Made by a program: the position numbers and the translations under genes. DNA of 64,000 nt, taken from assembly GCF_016908195.1 (NCBI RefSeq), contig NZ_JAFBDK010000017.1, positions 19,274 to 83,273 on the forward strand, written 5' to 3'. The notes below the pieces were generated by a model. That model saw nothing but the letters and a program-made list of their open reading frames with translations, made no database searches and was not told where the DNA came from. Positions 1-8,087 of this stretch are shown here, piece by piece. The DNA is from Jeotgalibacillus terrae (lineage in GTDB: Bacteria > Bacillota > Bacilli > Bacillales > Jeotgalibacillaceae). Numbering within the stretch: the stretch's first letter is position 1; the number at the start of each line of letters is the position of its first letter.

Positions 1-975
1 AGGATTCATCAAGCCCATCAGCACAGCACCAGGCAGGAGCATCAGCCCTGACTCAAACGCAGTAAATCCAAGCATATTCTGCATCAGAAGCGGCAATACT
101 ACTGCACCGCCAATCATTGCGATGAATACAACCATTCCGATAATAGTAGTAATCGTAAATACTTTATTACGGAAAACTTTAAATTCAAGCATCGGCTGCT
201 TAAGCTTGGATTGTCTTGTGATAAAAACTGGTAAAGCAATCAGTCCTACAATCAATGAAACTAATACCTGTGGACTCGCCCATCCGCTGTTTCCAGCCGT
301 ACTGAATGCATACAGCAGTCCACCAAATCCAAGGGTTGAAAGTGCAATTGAAGCAGGATCGACTTTAGGGAAAGTCTGCTTCGTTACATTTTTTAATATA
401 AAATACGCAACAACAATATCAATCAGAACAACCGGAAGGATAATGTAGAATAAGCTTCTCCATGGGAACTGATCGACCATCCAGCCCGATAGCGTCGGTC
501 CGATCGCCGGTGCAAAGGCAATGACTAATCCGAACATGCCCATCGCCTGTCCTCTTTTTTCAATCGGAAAGATTAGAAATAAAATCGTCTGCATCAGCGG
601 CATTATAATTCCTGCCCCTGATGCTTGTAAGACGCGTCCTGTCAGTAACAGTCCGAAATTCGGTGCAATGGCACAAACCAGTGTACCAAACGCGAATAAT
701 CCCATCGCTGTTAAAAACAGCCGTCTCGTTGTGAACCTTTCTATTAAAAACGCTGTGATTGGAATCATAATTCCGTTTACCAGCATAAAAATCGATTGGA
801 GCCATTGTGCAGTTGAGGCATTAAGCTGCAGATCCTCCATAATGACAGGAATGGCTGTTGCGAGCAATGTCTGGTTGAGGATTGCTGCAAAAGCACCTGA
901 AATCAGCACAATCAGTAGTGGCACCTTATTAATCCCAGCTCCAGCTGCCGGCTGGCTTTCTGCGTGTGTCGTCAT
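1..975 (-). CDS. DHA2-family multidrug MFS transporter (partial, C-terminus outside window)
   Basis: Drug:proton antiporter of the inner membrane, EmrB/QacA (DHA2) type. 325 residues are visible and the rest runs off the left edge. Repeated hydrophobic helices are present. Motif-A/C-like stretches are seen: an LNQTLLATAIPVI segment in TM1, the PITAFLIERFTTRRLF loop and the GPTLSGWMVDQF stretch of TM5. The ATG at 975 is preferred because AAAGG lies 6 nt upstream; an ATG at 981 would abut that RBS. It is divergent from a MarR regulator and its promoter is covered by TTGTAT/ATACAA repeats, so derepressible efflux is likely. The substrate cannot be told. Confidence 0.88.
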   Translation of the reverse strand, partial: MTTHAESQPAAGAGINKVPLLIVLISGAFAAILNQTLLATAIPVIMEDLQLNASTAQWLQSIFMLVNGIMIPITAFLIERFTTRRLFLTAMGLFAFGTLVCAIAPNFGLLLTGRVLQASGAGIIMPLMQTILFLIFPIEKRGQAMGMFGLVIAFAPAIGPTLSGWMVDQFPWRSLFYIILPVVLIDIVVAYFILKNVTKQTFPKVDPASIALSTLGFGGLLYAFSTAGNSGWASPQVLVSLIVGLIALPVFITRQSKLKQPMLEFKVFRNKVFTITTIIGMVVFIAMIGGAVVLPLLMQNMLGFTAFESGLMLLPGAVLMGLMNP

Positions 976-1025
976 ATTCATCCTTCTTTCTATTAAAAAT
1001 TTCGTTAATCGAATTAAGTATTTGC

Positions 1026-1059
1026 ATTATACAACTATATGATTGTATCATACAACTAT
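1026..1059 (-). promoter_or_regulatory. Promoter of the MFS gene with overlapping MarR-type operator
   Basis: On the minus strand TTGTAT (1055-1050) and TATAAT (1031-1026) are 18 bp apart. The same stretch holds the perfect palindrome TTGTATCATACAA (1043-1055), and ATACAACTAT occurs twice, 21 bp apart (1029 and 1050). A repressor bound here would block the MFS promoter. The adjacent divergent MarR protein is the obvious candidate (inference). Confidence 0.7.
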
Positions 1060-1090
1060 TGAGTGGCAAGTAACTTGTTTTAAAAAGATG

Positions 1091-1230
1091 CCTCTGTTAT
1101 AGGAGGCTGTTGATTTCCACTCAAGGGGGAACGCTTTCCGCAGGGCATGCGGACTTCTCCTGCTGGGAGTCGTCCCCCCTTCTGCTGAAATCACCAGCTG
1201 TGCCAATACAACATAGGCCTTTAACATAAC
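1091..1230. repeat. Family A palindromic element, internally deleted copy (1 of 7)
   Basis: Begins with CTCTGTTA and GGCTGTTGATTTCC, and ends with AATCACCAGCTGTGCC and TTTAACATAACC, the boundaries shared by all family A copies. About 45 bp of the central stem present in longer copies is missing. It contains no gene. It sits between the MFS operator and the marR start codon. Confidence 0.85.
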
Positions 1231-1256
1231 CAAAAAGATAAAAAGGCGGTATTTAT

Positions 1257-1697
1257 ATGAGCGAAGAATCATTATCACAAATAGAACTTGAAATGGCGGT
1301 CTTATCAAGACGCATTGCTTCTGTAGCCAGAAACAAGCGTGAAGAAAATCTGGTCAGAGCTGCCTATCTGCTTCTATTTCAAATATCAACACATGGACCG
1401 GCCGGTGTTAAAGGCCTTGCAGAAGAACTACAGCTAGATATTTCAACAGTCAGCAGACAGGCAGCATCTCTCGACCAAAAAGGCTATATTAAAAAAGTGC
1501 CGCTGCCTCAGGATAAACGTTCATATCTATATGAAATTACTGAAGAAGGCAGGCGCGAAATGACTGAATACCAGCAGATCAGAAGAGAGAAAGTCGATGA
1601 ACTGCTGAGCGACTGGACTGAAGAGGAACGCGCTCAGTTTGGTGTACTTTTGAAGAAGTTCAATGACTCGGTGAAGGTTTATTGGTCCAAGGGTTGA
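1257..1697 (+). CDS. MarR-family transcriptional regulator
   Basis: 146-aa winged-helix regulator, normal MarR length. The DNA-binding part is residues about 45-110: recognition helix around QLDISTVSRQAASLDQKGYI, then the wing with PQDKRSYLYEITEEGR. The D-x-R-[SY] wing arginine of MarR proteins is present. Flanking helices would dimerise. The ATG at 1257 follows an AAAAGGCGG RBS. It is divergent from the DHA2 exporter and probably represses it. Its own promoter must lie within or next to the family A element that fills the spacer. The ligand is unknown. Confidence 0.9.
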   Translation: MSEESLSQIELEMAVLSRRIASVARNKREENLVRAAYLLLFQISTHGPAGVKGLAEELQLDISTVSRQAASLDQKGYIKKVPLPQDKRSYLYEITEEGRREMTEYQQIRREKVDELLSDWTEEERAQFGVLLKKFNDSVKVYWSKG

Positions 1698-1723
1698 TTG
1701 ACTGAGCATCGGCGGTAGAATGG

Positions 1724-1849
1724 TTCATGAAATATCGGATGTGGTTCAGGAGATTACACGTGGTGTTCATGAAATACCTTCTGGCTTTCATGAAATATGA
1801 CGTCATGTTACGAAAATTTTGTAGTCCGTTCAGGAGATTGTGTAAATGA
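1724..1849. repeat. Degenerate 21-bp tandem array, six units
   Basis: Units start at 1724, 1745, 1766, 1787, 1808 and 1829, exactly 21 bp apart. Cores are TTCATGAAATA (three times), TTCAGGAGATT (twice) and a decayed TTACGAAAATT. No ORF is shared. The period equals two helical turns. It lies between marR and the terminator shared with the HAD gene. Confidence 0.75.
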
Positions 1850-1883
1850 ACTACTTTTTACTTCTGGTTTTCCCCCTCTTTAA

Positions 1884-1921
1884 AAAATCCCTCTGACGCA
1901 AAAACACGCCAGAGGGATTTT
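1884..1921. terminator. Bidirectional terminator between marR and the HAD gene
   Basis: The stem AATCCCTCTG / CAGAGGGATT with a short loop is flanked by an A-run on the left and Ts on the right. It can terminate both converging genes. Confidence 0.85.
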
Positions 1922-1923
1922 GT

Positions 1924-2703
1924 TCAGTCTAACAGTCCTGCCATCTTCAGTCCGTGCAAAATCCCGTCATCCTCAACGGATTTGGTTACAAATTTTGCAG
2001 AAGCTTTTACTTTATCAAGTGCATTTCCCATTGCAAAACTGTTTTCCACAGCTGTAAGCATTTCTATATCATTCAGTCCATCACCAAATGCAAACTGGCG
2101 CTCAGCCGGGTAGCCGAGTTTTTCAACCATTTTAGCAATACCCTGTGCTTTGGAACCGCCTTTTGGCAGAATATCCACAGAATAAGGATGCCATCTGATG
2201 AAATCAAAGTCAGTAAATGTTTCTCTGTACTGCTCCTCTTCTCCTCTTTCACAGAATAATAAAGATTGATACAATGGGCGGTCTACATGGTAGTCAGGGT
2301 CATGTGTTGGTTCCATACCGATCTTCAGCGTTCCAATACTCTCTTCAATATAAGCGTGCTGACGTACATTTGCTTTCATGTCTTCATGGTCCATATACAC
2401 GACCGGGTGCTCATTTTCAACAGCGACAGCAGTCAGTTTCTCCAGTGCTTCCGCGTTAAGAGGATTTGTGTAGATCACTTCATCATTCAGCACGACATAT
2501 TGGCCGTTGTAGCTGATAAATGAGCGGATCCCAAGCTCTTTTCTGAGATTTTCATACATGAACGGTGCGCGGCCTGTTGCAATGGCAACTTCATGGCCAA
2601 GCTTTTGCAGCCTGAAAATTGCTTCCTTTGTTGAGGCAGGCAGCTTTTTATCGTGATTCAGCAGCGTACCGTCTATATCAAAAAATATAATGCTCTTTTC
2701 CAT
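1924..2703 (-). CDS. Cof-type HAD-IIB family phosphatase
   Basis: 259 aa, usual size for Cof/YkrA-like sugar-phosphate or nucleotide phosphatases. Motif I is FFDIDGTLLNH at residues 7-17 (nucleophile and acid aspartates). Motif II is AIATGRAP. The motif III lysine lies in GGSKAQG. Motif IV is FGDGLNDIEML. The central C2 cap (about residues 85-185) sets substrate specificity and cannot be read from sequence. Soluble and cytoplasmic. It stands alone between two terminators. Substrate unknown. Confidence 0.9.
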   Translation of the reverse strand: MEKSIIFFDIDGTLLNHDKKLPASTKEAIFRLQKLGHEVAIATGRAPFMYENLRKELGIRSFISYNGQYVVLNDEVIYTNPLNAEALEKLTAVAVENEHPVVYMDHEDMKANVRQHAYIEESIGTLKIGMEPTHDPDYHVDRPLYQSLLFCERGEEEQYRETFTDFDFIRWHPYSVDILPKGGSKAQGIAKMVEKLGYPAERQFAFGDGLNDIEMLTAVENSFAMGNALDKVKASAKFVTKSVEDDGILHGLKMAGLLD

Positions 2704-2770
2704 GTTTCATCCAACCTTTTTAATGTTTTATACGATAAGTGTACCTGACTTTGTGATTTTTCGCACAGAA

Positions 2771-2796
2771 AAAGCAGCTGACGCGTCAGCTGCTTT
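2771..2796 (-). terminator. Terminator of the SDR gene
   Basis: Perfect palindrome AAAGCAGCTGACG/CGTCAGCTGCTTT followed on the minus strand by TTTTCTG, immediately after the SDR stop codon. Confidence 0.85.
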
Positions 2797-2799
2797 CAT

Positions 2800-3582
2800 T
2801 TAAATCTCCATGTCCCATCGTTCTTTCTGTGTCTCTTTCAGCTGGTCTTCTGTTTCCTGTGGATAGACTGTACGGAATTTGTGATGATCCGCTGGAATGA
2901 TTTCGATCATCTTTTGAATCATGTCCTCAGGGTCAAACTCCTGTAAGCCTTCTTCCTGTTCGATCATATCTTCTTTTCGTGTAAAGTGCTGGTTCTCGTT
3001 ATACCACTTCCACTTTTCTTCAGCACTCCGTTTGTTGAATCCGGTTGCGAATGGTCCAGGGTTAATGGTTGCTACCTGTACACCGAACTCTTCAAGTTCA
3101 GCTTTCATTGTTTGTGCAATGCCTTCAAGTGCATGTTTTGTTGCTGTGTAAGGTCCAACATATGGTGTGGCTGAAATACCGGCCATTGAGCTCATGAAAA
3201 TAATCTTACCGCTTCCTTTTTTCACAAGCTTTTGCGCGGCAAGCTGCGCTGATTCCAGTGTAGCAAATACGTTCACCTCAAATAATGCACGAAATCTGTC
3301 CATCGGCACTTCACCAAGCTGCCCACCTTCATTGATTGCAGCATTGGCAACGAAAATATCAAAGTCATGTTTTGCAATTTCAGCAAGGTCACGCTGGTTT
3401 GTAATATCAAGCTTGAAGATTTCCATATCAAGCCCCTGTTCATCCGTTTCTCTTAAAAGATCCGTTTTCTGCGCTGTCAGCTCCGTTGTTGCAATTACGC
3501 GATGTCCTTTTTTCGCAAGCCCAAGTGCCGCCCCGCGGCCAAGTCCTGTTCCTGCTCCAGTAATAAAGATTGTCTTTGTCAT
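2800..3582 (-). CDS. SDR family oxidoreductase
   Basis: 260-aa short-chain dehydrogenase/reductase. The N-terminal Rossmann motif TGAGTGLGRG (residues 9-18), the NAG-like NAAIN and the active-site Ser and YTATK (Tyr-x-x-x-Lys) are visible, so NAD(P)-dependent chemistry is expected. The C-terminal region is acidic and longer than in minimal SDRs. The start follows a GGAGG RBS 7 nt upstream. It is a single gene with its own terminator. The substrate cannot be inferred. Confidence 0.88.
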   Translation of the reverse strand: MTKTIFITGAGTGLGRGAALGLAKKGHRVIATTELTAQKTDLLRETDEQGLDMEIFKLDITNQRDLAEIAKHDFDIFVANAAINEGGQLGEVPMDRFRALFEVNVFATLESAQLAAQKLVKKGSGKIIFMSSMAGISATPYVGPYTATKHALEGIAQTMKAELEEFGVQVATINPGPFATGFNKRSAEEKWKWYNENQHFTRKEDMIEQEEGLQEFDPEDMIQKMIEIIPADHHKFRTVYPQETEDQLKETQKERWDMEI

Positions 3583-3645
3583 ATCGGGTTCCTCCTGAAT
3601 ATCAAGTCATATCCCGCTTTTTCCCAACTGAACAAAATCTAAACG

Positions 3646-4278
3646 TCATGAAGAAGAGACCTTGCTCTTCACAAACTTTTTAAAAGAACTAAATGAATCT
3701 TCAAATCTGCTGAATATCCACTGCAGTGCGATGCCGTGAAGGATCACACCTATGATCGAGTTCACAATGACGAATGTATGCATCAATGTTGATTCAATCT
3801 CATAGATCCTCCGCCCAAAAAACAAGAGCTGGCTGAAGATAAAAGTAAGGGCTTCAGTATAAGTTGTTATGACATTCGGCAGCTGCCATATCACAAGAGA
3901 CTCCAGGAAGAATAATCCCAGGATGCTCAGCAGAATGATTGCTTTTGACGCATTCGTGAGCTTATCAATAAATGGCTGGACGTAGTGTTTTGTAATGGTT
4001 TTCGTACGGAACAGGTAGATGATTCTTACAATACGGGCAGCCTGAAAAAACTGATCAAACGGAATAATGGCAATCGTCAAAAATGGATGCTTTTTAAAAA
4101 ATCCCCATTTGGAATCCGCCCTATATAATCTGACAGCAAAATCGATAAAAAAGATCAGCCAGACAATCCAGTTTGTGATGGAACTGTATGGCTGGTCACT
4201 CCATAATGTTGTAATTGTAAAAATTACGAGTATGATCATGAAGCCTTCATATAATCTAGTCAGTATGGATGACATCAA
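3646..4278 (-). CDS. Voltage-gated-channel-like membrane protein lacking a canonical selectivity filter
   Basis: 210 aa with about five or six hydrophobic segments. The N-terminal part resembles a voltage-sensor-like module: helices near residues 8-27 and 34-52, then an RIVRIIYLFR stretch like S4. The C-terminal part resembles S5-pore-S6, with a pore helix near TEALTFIFSQLLFFG and a final helix ending GIALQWIFSRFE. Where K+ channels carry TVGYGD, this protein has FFGRRIYEIE, so ordinary K+ selectivity is not expected. Cytoplasmic tail is basic. Monocistronic, divergent from the P450 gene. Function not recognised; it may be a non-conducting relative. Confidence 0.6.
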   Translation of the reverse strand: MMSSILTRLYEGFMIILVIFTITTLWSDQPYSSITNWIVWLIFFIDFAVRLYRADSKWGFFKKHPFLTIAIIPFDQFFQAARIVRIIYLFRTKTITKHYVQPFIDKLTNASKAIILLSILGLFFLESLVIWQLPNVITTYTEALTFIFSQLLFFGRRIYEIESTLMHTFVIVNSIIGVILHGIALQWIFSRFEDSFSSFKKFVKSKVSSS

Positions 4279-4431
4279 TGATCACCTTCTTTCAATTAAT
4301 CTCTATGTCTATACTACCAGACAGCGTTCATGATGGATTCATTTAATTAAGTCCCCTTTTTGATTGCGTTTATCAGCATGGGGTCAGGGTATTTTGTTAT
4401 TAACATGATACATATAAAGGAGCTGCTAAAA

Positions 4432-5739
4432 ATGGATGTGAAAAAGCCTGTACCGCGCGCAAAGGGAATAGATAACTCTCTCACTCTAATAAAAGAAGGC
4501 TTTCAATTTTTACCGAATCAGCGGCAGGAACTTGGTTCAGATATTTTTGAAACGAGGCTGCTTGGCAAAAAAGCAGTCTGTATAGCAGGAGAAGAAGCAT
4601 CAGAGATTTTTTATGATACTGAAAAGTTCAAACGTGAAGGTGCCATGCCAAAGCCATTTAAAATGTCACTGTTTGGAGAAGGCAGCCTTCATGGAATGGA
4701 CGGTGAAGCGCATCTGAACAGAAAGCGCACTTTCCTCTCTATGTTCACACCGGACAGGGTTGAAGACCTGAAACGTATGGCAATTAAACATTTGGATGAA
4801 AAAGTAAGTAAGTGGGAACATGCTGATGAAGTGGTCATCTTTGATGAGATGCAGGAGATCTTAGCCAGAGCAGGATGCGAGTGGGCAGGCGTTCCGCTTG
4901 AAGAAGAGGAAGTGAAGCAGCGCACCCGTGAAATGATCGATATGATTGATTCATTCGGTGGATCGCTCTCGAGATTTAAAGATGGGAAGATAGCGAGAAA
5001 CAGTCATGAAGCCTGGCTTCAGGATATTGTTAAAGGTGTAAGGAAAGGAAAGATGAGCCCGAAGCCTAATACGGCAGCTTATATTATGTCCCATCACCGT
5101 GAGAATAACGGGAAAAGATTTGATAAGGAGATTGCAGCTGTTGAATTAAGCAATTCATTCAGACCACTTCTTGCGACTGCTTACTTCCTGACATTCGGTG
5201 TGCTGGCGATGCATGAGCATCCGGAGACTGTAGAGAAACTTAAACAAAATCCGAAATACAGCCATATGTTTGCACAGGAGACCCGCCGGTATTATCCTTT
5301 TGTACCTGCAATGGTTGCGAAAGTGAAGAAAAACTTTACGTTCAAAGGATATAAATTTAAGAAAGATACGCTGGTTGTACTCGATATTTTCGGTACGAAT
5401 CGTCATCCTGATTCATGGGATGACGCTGATTCATTTATCCCTGAAAGGTTCGACGGCTGGAAAGGCAGCCCGTTTTCATTTATCCCACAGGGCGGAGGAG
5501 ATCATCATACAGGACACCGCTGCGCAGGTGAGTGGCTGACAGTGATTGTGATGAGCTCATTTTTTGAATTCTTTGCTAAGAACCTGACTTATGATGTACC
5601 TGAACAGGATCTGTCATTCAGTTTGGAAAGAATGCCGACATTTCCTAATAGCAGACTTGTGATTAAAAATGTCAAAAAGGCTGCTGATTATGAAAAGAAT
5701 CTTGCTGAGCTGTTGGATGGATTTTCTGCAGTCAGATAA
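4432..5739 (+). CDS. cypC: CYP152-family cytochrome P450, fatty-acid peroxygenase
   Basis: 435 aa, close to B. subtilis CypC (YbdT), which uses H2O2 to hydroxylate fatty acids at the alpha or beta carbon without a redox partner. The haem-ligand loop is GGGDHHTGHRCAGEW with the thiolate Cys, in the CYP152-specific form. The FRPLLA segment supplies the Arg-Pro pair that binds the substrate carboxylate in this family. An ETRRYYPFVP helix-K-like motif is present. The ATG at 4432 is chosen over an upstream in-frame ATG at 4360 because AAAGGAG lies about 9 nt before it. Confidence 0.92.
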   Translation: MDVKKPVPRAKGIDNSLTLIKEGFQFLPNQRQELGSDIFETRLLGKKAVCIAGEEASEIFYDTEKFKREGAMPKPFKMSLFGEGSLHGMDGEAHLNRKRTFLSMFTPDRVEDLKRMAIKHLDEKVSKWEHADEVVIFDEMQEILARAGCEWAGVPLEEEEVKQRTREMIDMIDSFGGSLSRFKDGKIARNSHEAWLQDIVKGVRKGKMSPKPNTAAYIMSHHRENNGKRFDKEIAAVELSNSFRPLLATAYFLTFGVLAMHEHPETVEKLKQNPKYSHMFAQETRRYYPFVPAMVAKVKKNFTFKGYKFKKDTLVVLDIFGTNRHPDSWDDADSFIPERFDGWKGSPFSFIPQGGGDHHTGHRCAGEWLTVIVMSSFFEFFAKNLTYDVPEQDLSFSLERMPTFPNSRLVIKNVKKAADYEKNLAELLDGFSAVR

Positions 5740-5754
5740 TATGAGCAACAAAGA

Positions 5755-5785
5755 AGAGGCCTCCGGTGACGGGACCTCTCTTTTT
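5755..5785 (+). terminator. Terminator of the P450 gene
   Basis: Imperfect stem AGAGG ... CCTCT with internal CTCC/GGGA pairing, followed by CTTTTT. Confidence 0.75.
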
Positions 5786-6914
5786 AAATCATCTCACTCT
5801 GTTCATGCATAGATTTACTCGCTCGTTTATACTGATACATCTTTTCATCAGCTGTGGTATACATTTTATCCACTGACTGATGGTGATGATAAAATTCACA
5901 GCCATAGCTGAAACTCAGCTCCTTGATCAGTGGATCTTCATGCTTGCTTAACAACTGGTCAATCTTTCCGGCAATTTCATCCGGATTTTTATGATTTCCT
6001 TCAAAAACAATGATGAATTCATCACCGCCAAGTCTTGCAATCAGTCCTTTTTGATCAAAACTCCTCTTAAGCGTCTGGGAAAATCCAATTAACACCTGAT
6101 CACCACGCTGATGGCCATATTGATCATTGATCTCCTTAAAATAGTTCAGGTCAATCAGCATAATACCAAAAGGTTTTCCAGCTTCAATCAAATGTTTCTG
6201 ATACACTTCATAACTGTGACGATTATAGAGTTTTGTAAGGAAATCTTCCTCAGCGGTCGTTGATTCTAAGAAGATATAAGCGACTAAAATAGCCAGCACA
6301 CCTGAAGTCCAGGAAAAATAAAGCTTGGAATCGAACATTTGTATGATCATTCCTACAATCGGCAGTGTAAAAAATCCCATAAATATATTGATAATATATG
6401 TGTGTGTATGTTTGCGGTTCTTAAGTAAAAAGAAAATCATGTATACATAAAGTGAAGCTAATACGACATAATGAATGTCCTTAAAATCACCACTGCTATA
6501 TTTGTTTGAAAGTGGATCTACATGAAAATAAACGGGGTAAGCAAGATTTACAATTAATACAGCAAATGTCAGGATACTTAAGTGCTGATAAAAGCCTTTT
6601 TTATAAATACGTTTAGGATCTTTAAAAATATGATAATCCACGTAAGACAGCATTAACCCTCCAAGGACTGGTCCAACGAGAAACAGAAAAAAGTTCGTGC
6701 TGTATTCCAGAAAGTATGCTCCTGGAAAAAGCATGCCATCAAAAATCCACGTCAGCGGCTCTAAAATCATTGCAATTCCACTCGTAAGCATCAATGCTTT
6801 AAGCATTTTTTTACTGAAAGTCTCAATTTTCGACCTCATTTTCACAATTGCATAGAGAATGACCAGCGCGGCTAAGGCAAAAACATTTAACTGAAACTGC
6901 ACCAGATAATCCAT
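5784..6914 (-). CDS. Membrane-anchored GGDEF protein (putative diguanylate cyclase)
   Basis: 376 aa. The first ~215 residues hold about seven hydrophobic helices, and the rest is a GGDEF domain with an intact RLGGDEFIIVF active-site motif. Synthesis of c-di-GMP from two GTP is therefore expected. The usual RxxD inhibitory site five residues before GGDEF is not in register (RSFD lies eight residues before it), so classical product inhibition is doubtful. The ligand sensed by the 7TM part is unknown. RBS GGAGAGGG. A c-di-GMP riboswitch occurs at 46.4-46.5 kb. Confidence 0.88.
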   Translation of the reverse strand: MDYLVQFQLNVFALAALVILYAIVKMRSKIETFSKKMLKALMLTSGIAMILEPLTWIFDGMLFPGAYFLEYSTNFFLFLVGPVLGGLMLSYVDYHIFKDPKRIYKKGFYQHLSILTFAVLIVNLAYPVYFHVDPLSNKYSSGDFKDIHYVVLASLYVYMIFFLLKNRKHTHTYIINIFMGFFTLPIVGMIIQMFDSKLYFSWTSGVLAILVAYIFLESTTAEEDFLTKLYNRHSYEVYQKHLIEAGKPFGIMLIDLNYFKEINDQYGHQRGDQVLIGFSQTLKRSFDQKGLIARLGGDEFIIVFEGNHKNPDEIAGKIDQLLSKHEDPLIKELSFSYGCEFYHHHQSVDKMYTTADEKMYQYKRASKSMHEQSEMI

Positions 6915-7135
6915 ATCCCTCTCCCGCCTCTATAAAAGTAGTGAATAATAGACCCCTTTGTATCTCTTTTTCATTCTATTATCCTACTTTTTTCACCTTT
7001 GTCAACGGAATATTTTCTCAATTGAGAACTTTTTGATAATTCTTTAACGGATATCTTTATTAAATTTTACTGTTGATTTCCTTTCCAATCATTATCCTGG
7101 CTACACAATATGTAACTTTATCGAATCAATTTAAA

Positions 7136-7168
7136 AAAGACTAAAACAGTTGTTATGTCTTAGTCTTT
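7136..7168 (-). terminator. Terminator of the second SDR gene
   Basis: Stem AAAGACTAA / TTAGTCTTT followed on the minus strand by a T-run, just after the SDR stop. Confidence 0.8.
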
Positions 7169-7184
7169 GCCTCATATTTTGTGA

Positions 7185-7943
7185 TTAATACGCAATCCAG
7201 CCGGCATCCGCAGCGATGACCTGTCCATTTACAAAGCTTGATTCATCCGATCCTAGGAATAATGCAAGCTGGGCAATCTCATCAGGCTGTCCCACTCTTG
7301 GCATTGTATTGCTGCCAGTCATTTGACGGCCCATCCCGAACTCTGAAATATTGGTCATCGTGGAACCGATATTTGTCTCTACTCCACCAGGCGCAATCCC
7401 ATTGCACCGGATGCCTGATTGTGCATACATATAAGCAGTATTTTTAGTCAGCCCCGTTACTGCATGCTTTGAAGCAGTATAAGCAGCTCCTGCACGCGCA
7501 CCTCTCAGACCTCCTGCAGAAATATTGTTGACGATTACACCATTGCCCTGCTCCTGAAAAAGATTAACCGCAATTCTCATCGCACGCATCACACCAGTTG
7601 TATTAACAGCAAATACGCGATCCCACTTTTCATCAGAGATCTCACCAACAGGCTCCATTCCGTCCATAATTCCTGCATTGTTAACTAAAATATCAAGTCT
7701 TCCAAATGCACTTTTTGTTTCTTGAAATAGATGCTCTAATTCATTCAGTTCAGCTACATTCGTACGGTTTGCAATTGCAGTCCCTCCCTGCTGTTTAATC
7801 GAGTCAGCTACCGCCTTTGCACCTTCTTCGTTAAAGTCAGATACAACCACTTTTGCCCCTTCTTTTGCATACAATTCCGCAATCGCTTTTCCCATACCTG
7901 AAGCTGCTCCTGTTACAATCGCTACTTTATCTTTCAGACGCAT
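7185..7943 (-). CDS. SDR family oxidoreductase, probably controlled by the divergent TetR-type regulator
   Basis: 252 aa classical SDR: TGAASGMGKA nucleotide-binding loop, NNAG, catalytic Ser in NISAGG and YTASK. The PGG and GSDESSFVNGQ-like C-terminus is typical of 3-oxoacyl-ACP-reductase/glucose-dehydrogenase-like SDRs. ATG 7943 is preferred to the GTG at 7946 because AAAGGGG is 7 nt from the ATG. The 140-bp spacer to the regulator carries repeated AATGTACA half-sites. Substrate unknown. Confidence 0.88.
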   Translation of the reverse strand: MRLKDKVAIVTGAASGMGKAIAELYAKEGAKVVVSDFNEEGAKAVADSIKQQGGTAIANRTNVAELNELEHLFQETKSAFGRLDILVNNAGIMDGMEPVGEISDEKWDRVFAVNTTGVMRAMRIAVNLFQEQGNGVIVNNISAGGLRGARAGAAYTASKHAVTGLTKNTAYMYAQSGIRCNGIAPGGVETNIGSTMTNISEFGMGRQMTGSNTMPRVGQPDEIAQLALFLGSDESSFVNGQVIAADAGWIAY

Positions 7944-8034
7944 CACTATACCCCTTTCTGAATTTTAATGTACACATGTTCAATAACATTTTATGATAGA
8001 GGTAGAATCAGATACAATCAGCAAAAAATGAAGA

Positions 8035-8071
8035 GTTGTATAATAATGTACATACGATTTAAATGTGTATG
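8035..8071 (+). promoter_or_regulatory. Promoter of the TetR-type gene with candidate operator
   Basis: TTGTAT (8035) and TTAAAT are separated by 17 bp. Over the -10 region lies CATAC-N11-GTATG (8051-8071). The string AATGTACA occurs here (8045) and at 7967 on the SDR side. Position and symmetry suggest an autorepressed divergent unit (inference). Confidence 0.5.
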
Positions 8072-8087
8072 ATAAGGGGATGATTTT

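Noticed and set aside
122..1042. Plus-strand frames at 122-448 and 521-1042
   Set aside because: They are antisense to the DHA2 transporter, whose minus-strand frame has full family motifs, an RBS and a promoter.
1048..1308. Minus-strand 86-aa frame with SPHALRKAFPLE-type residues; similar frames at 12653-12835 and 25722-25925
   Set aside because: The shared residues come from the family A repeat read in one frame. There is no RBS, and the palindromic DNA explains the similarity.
5784..5785. EAL or HD-GYP phosphodiesterase partner for the GGDEF protein
   Set aside because: No such domain is encoded anywhere in the window.
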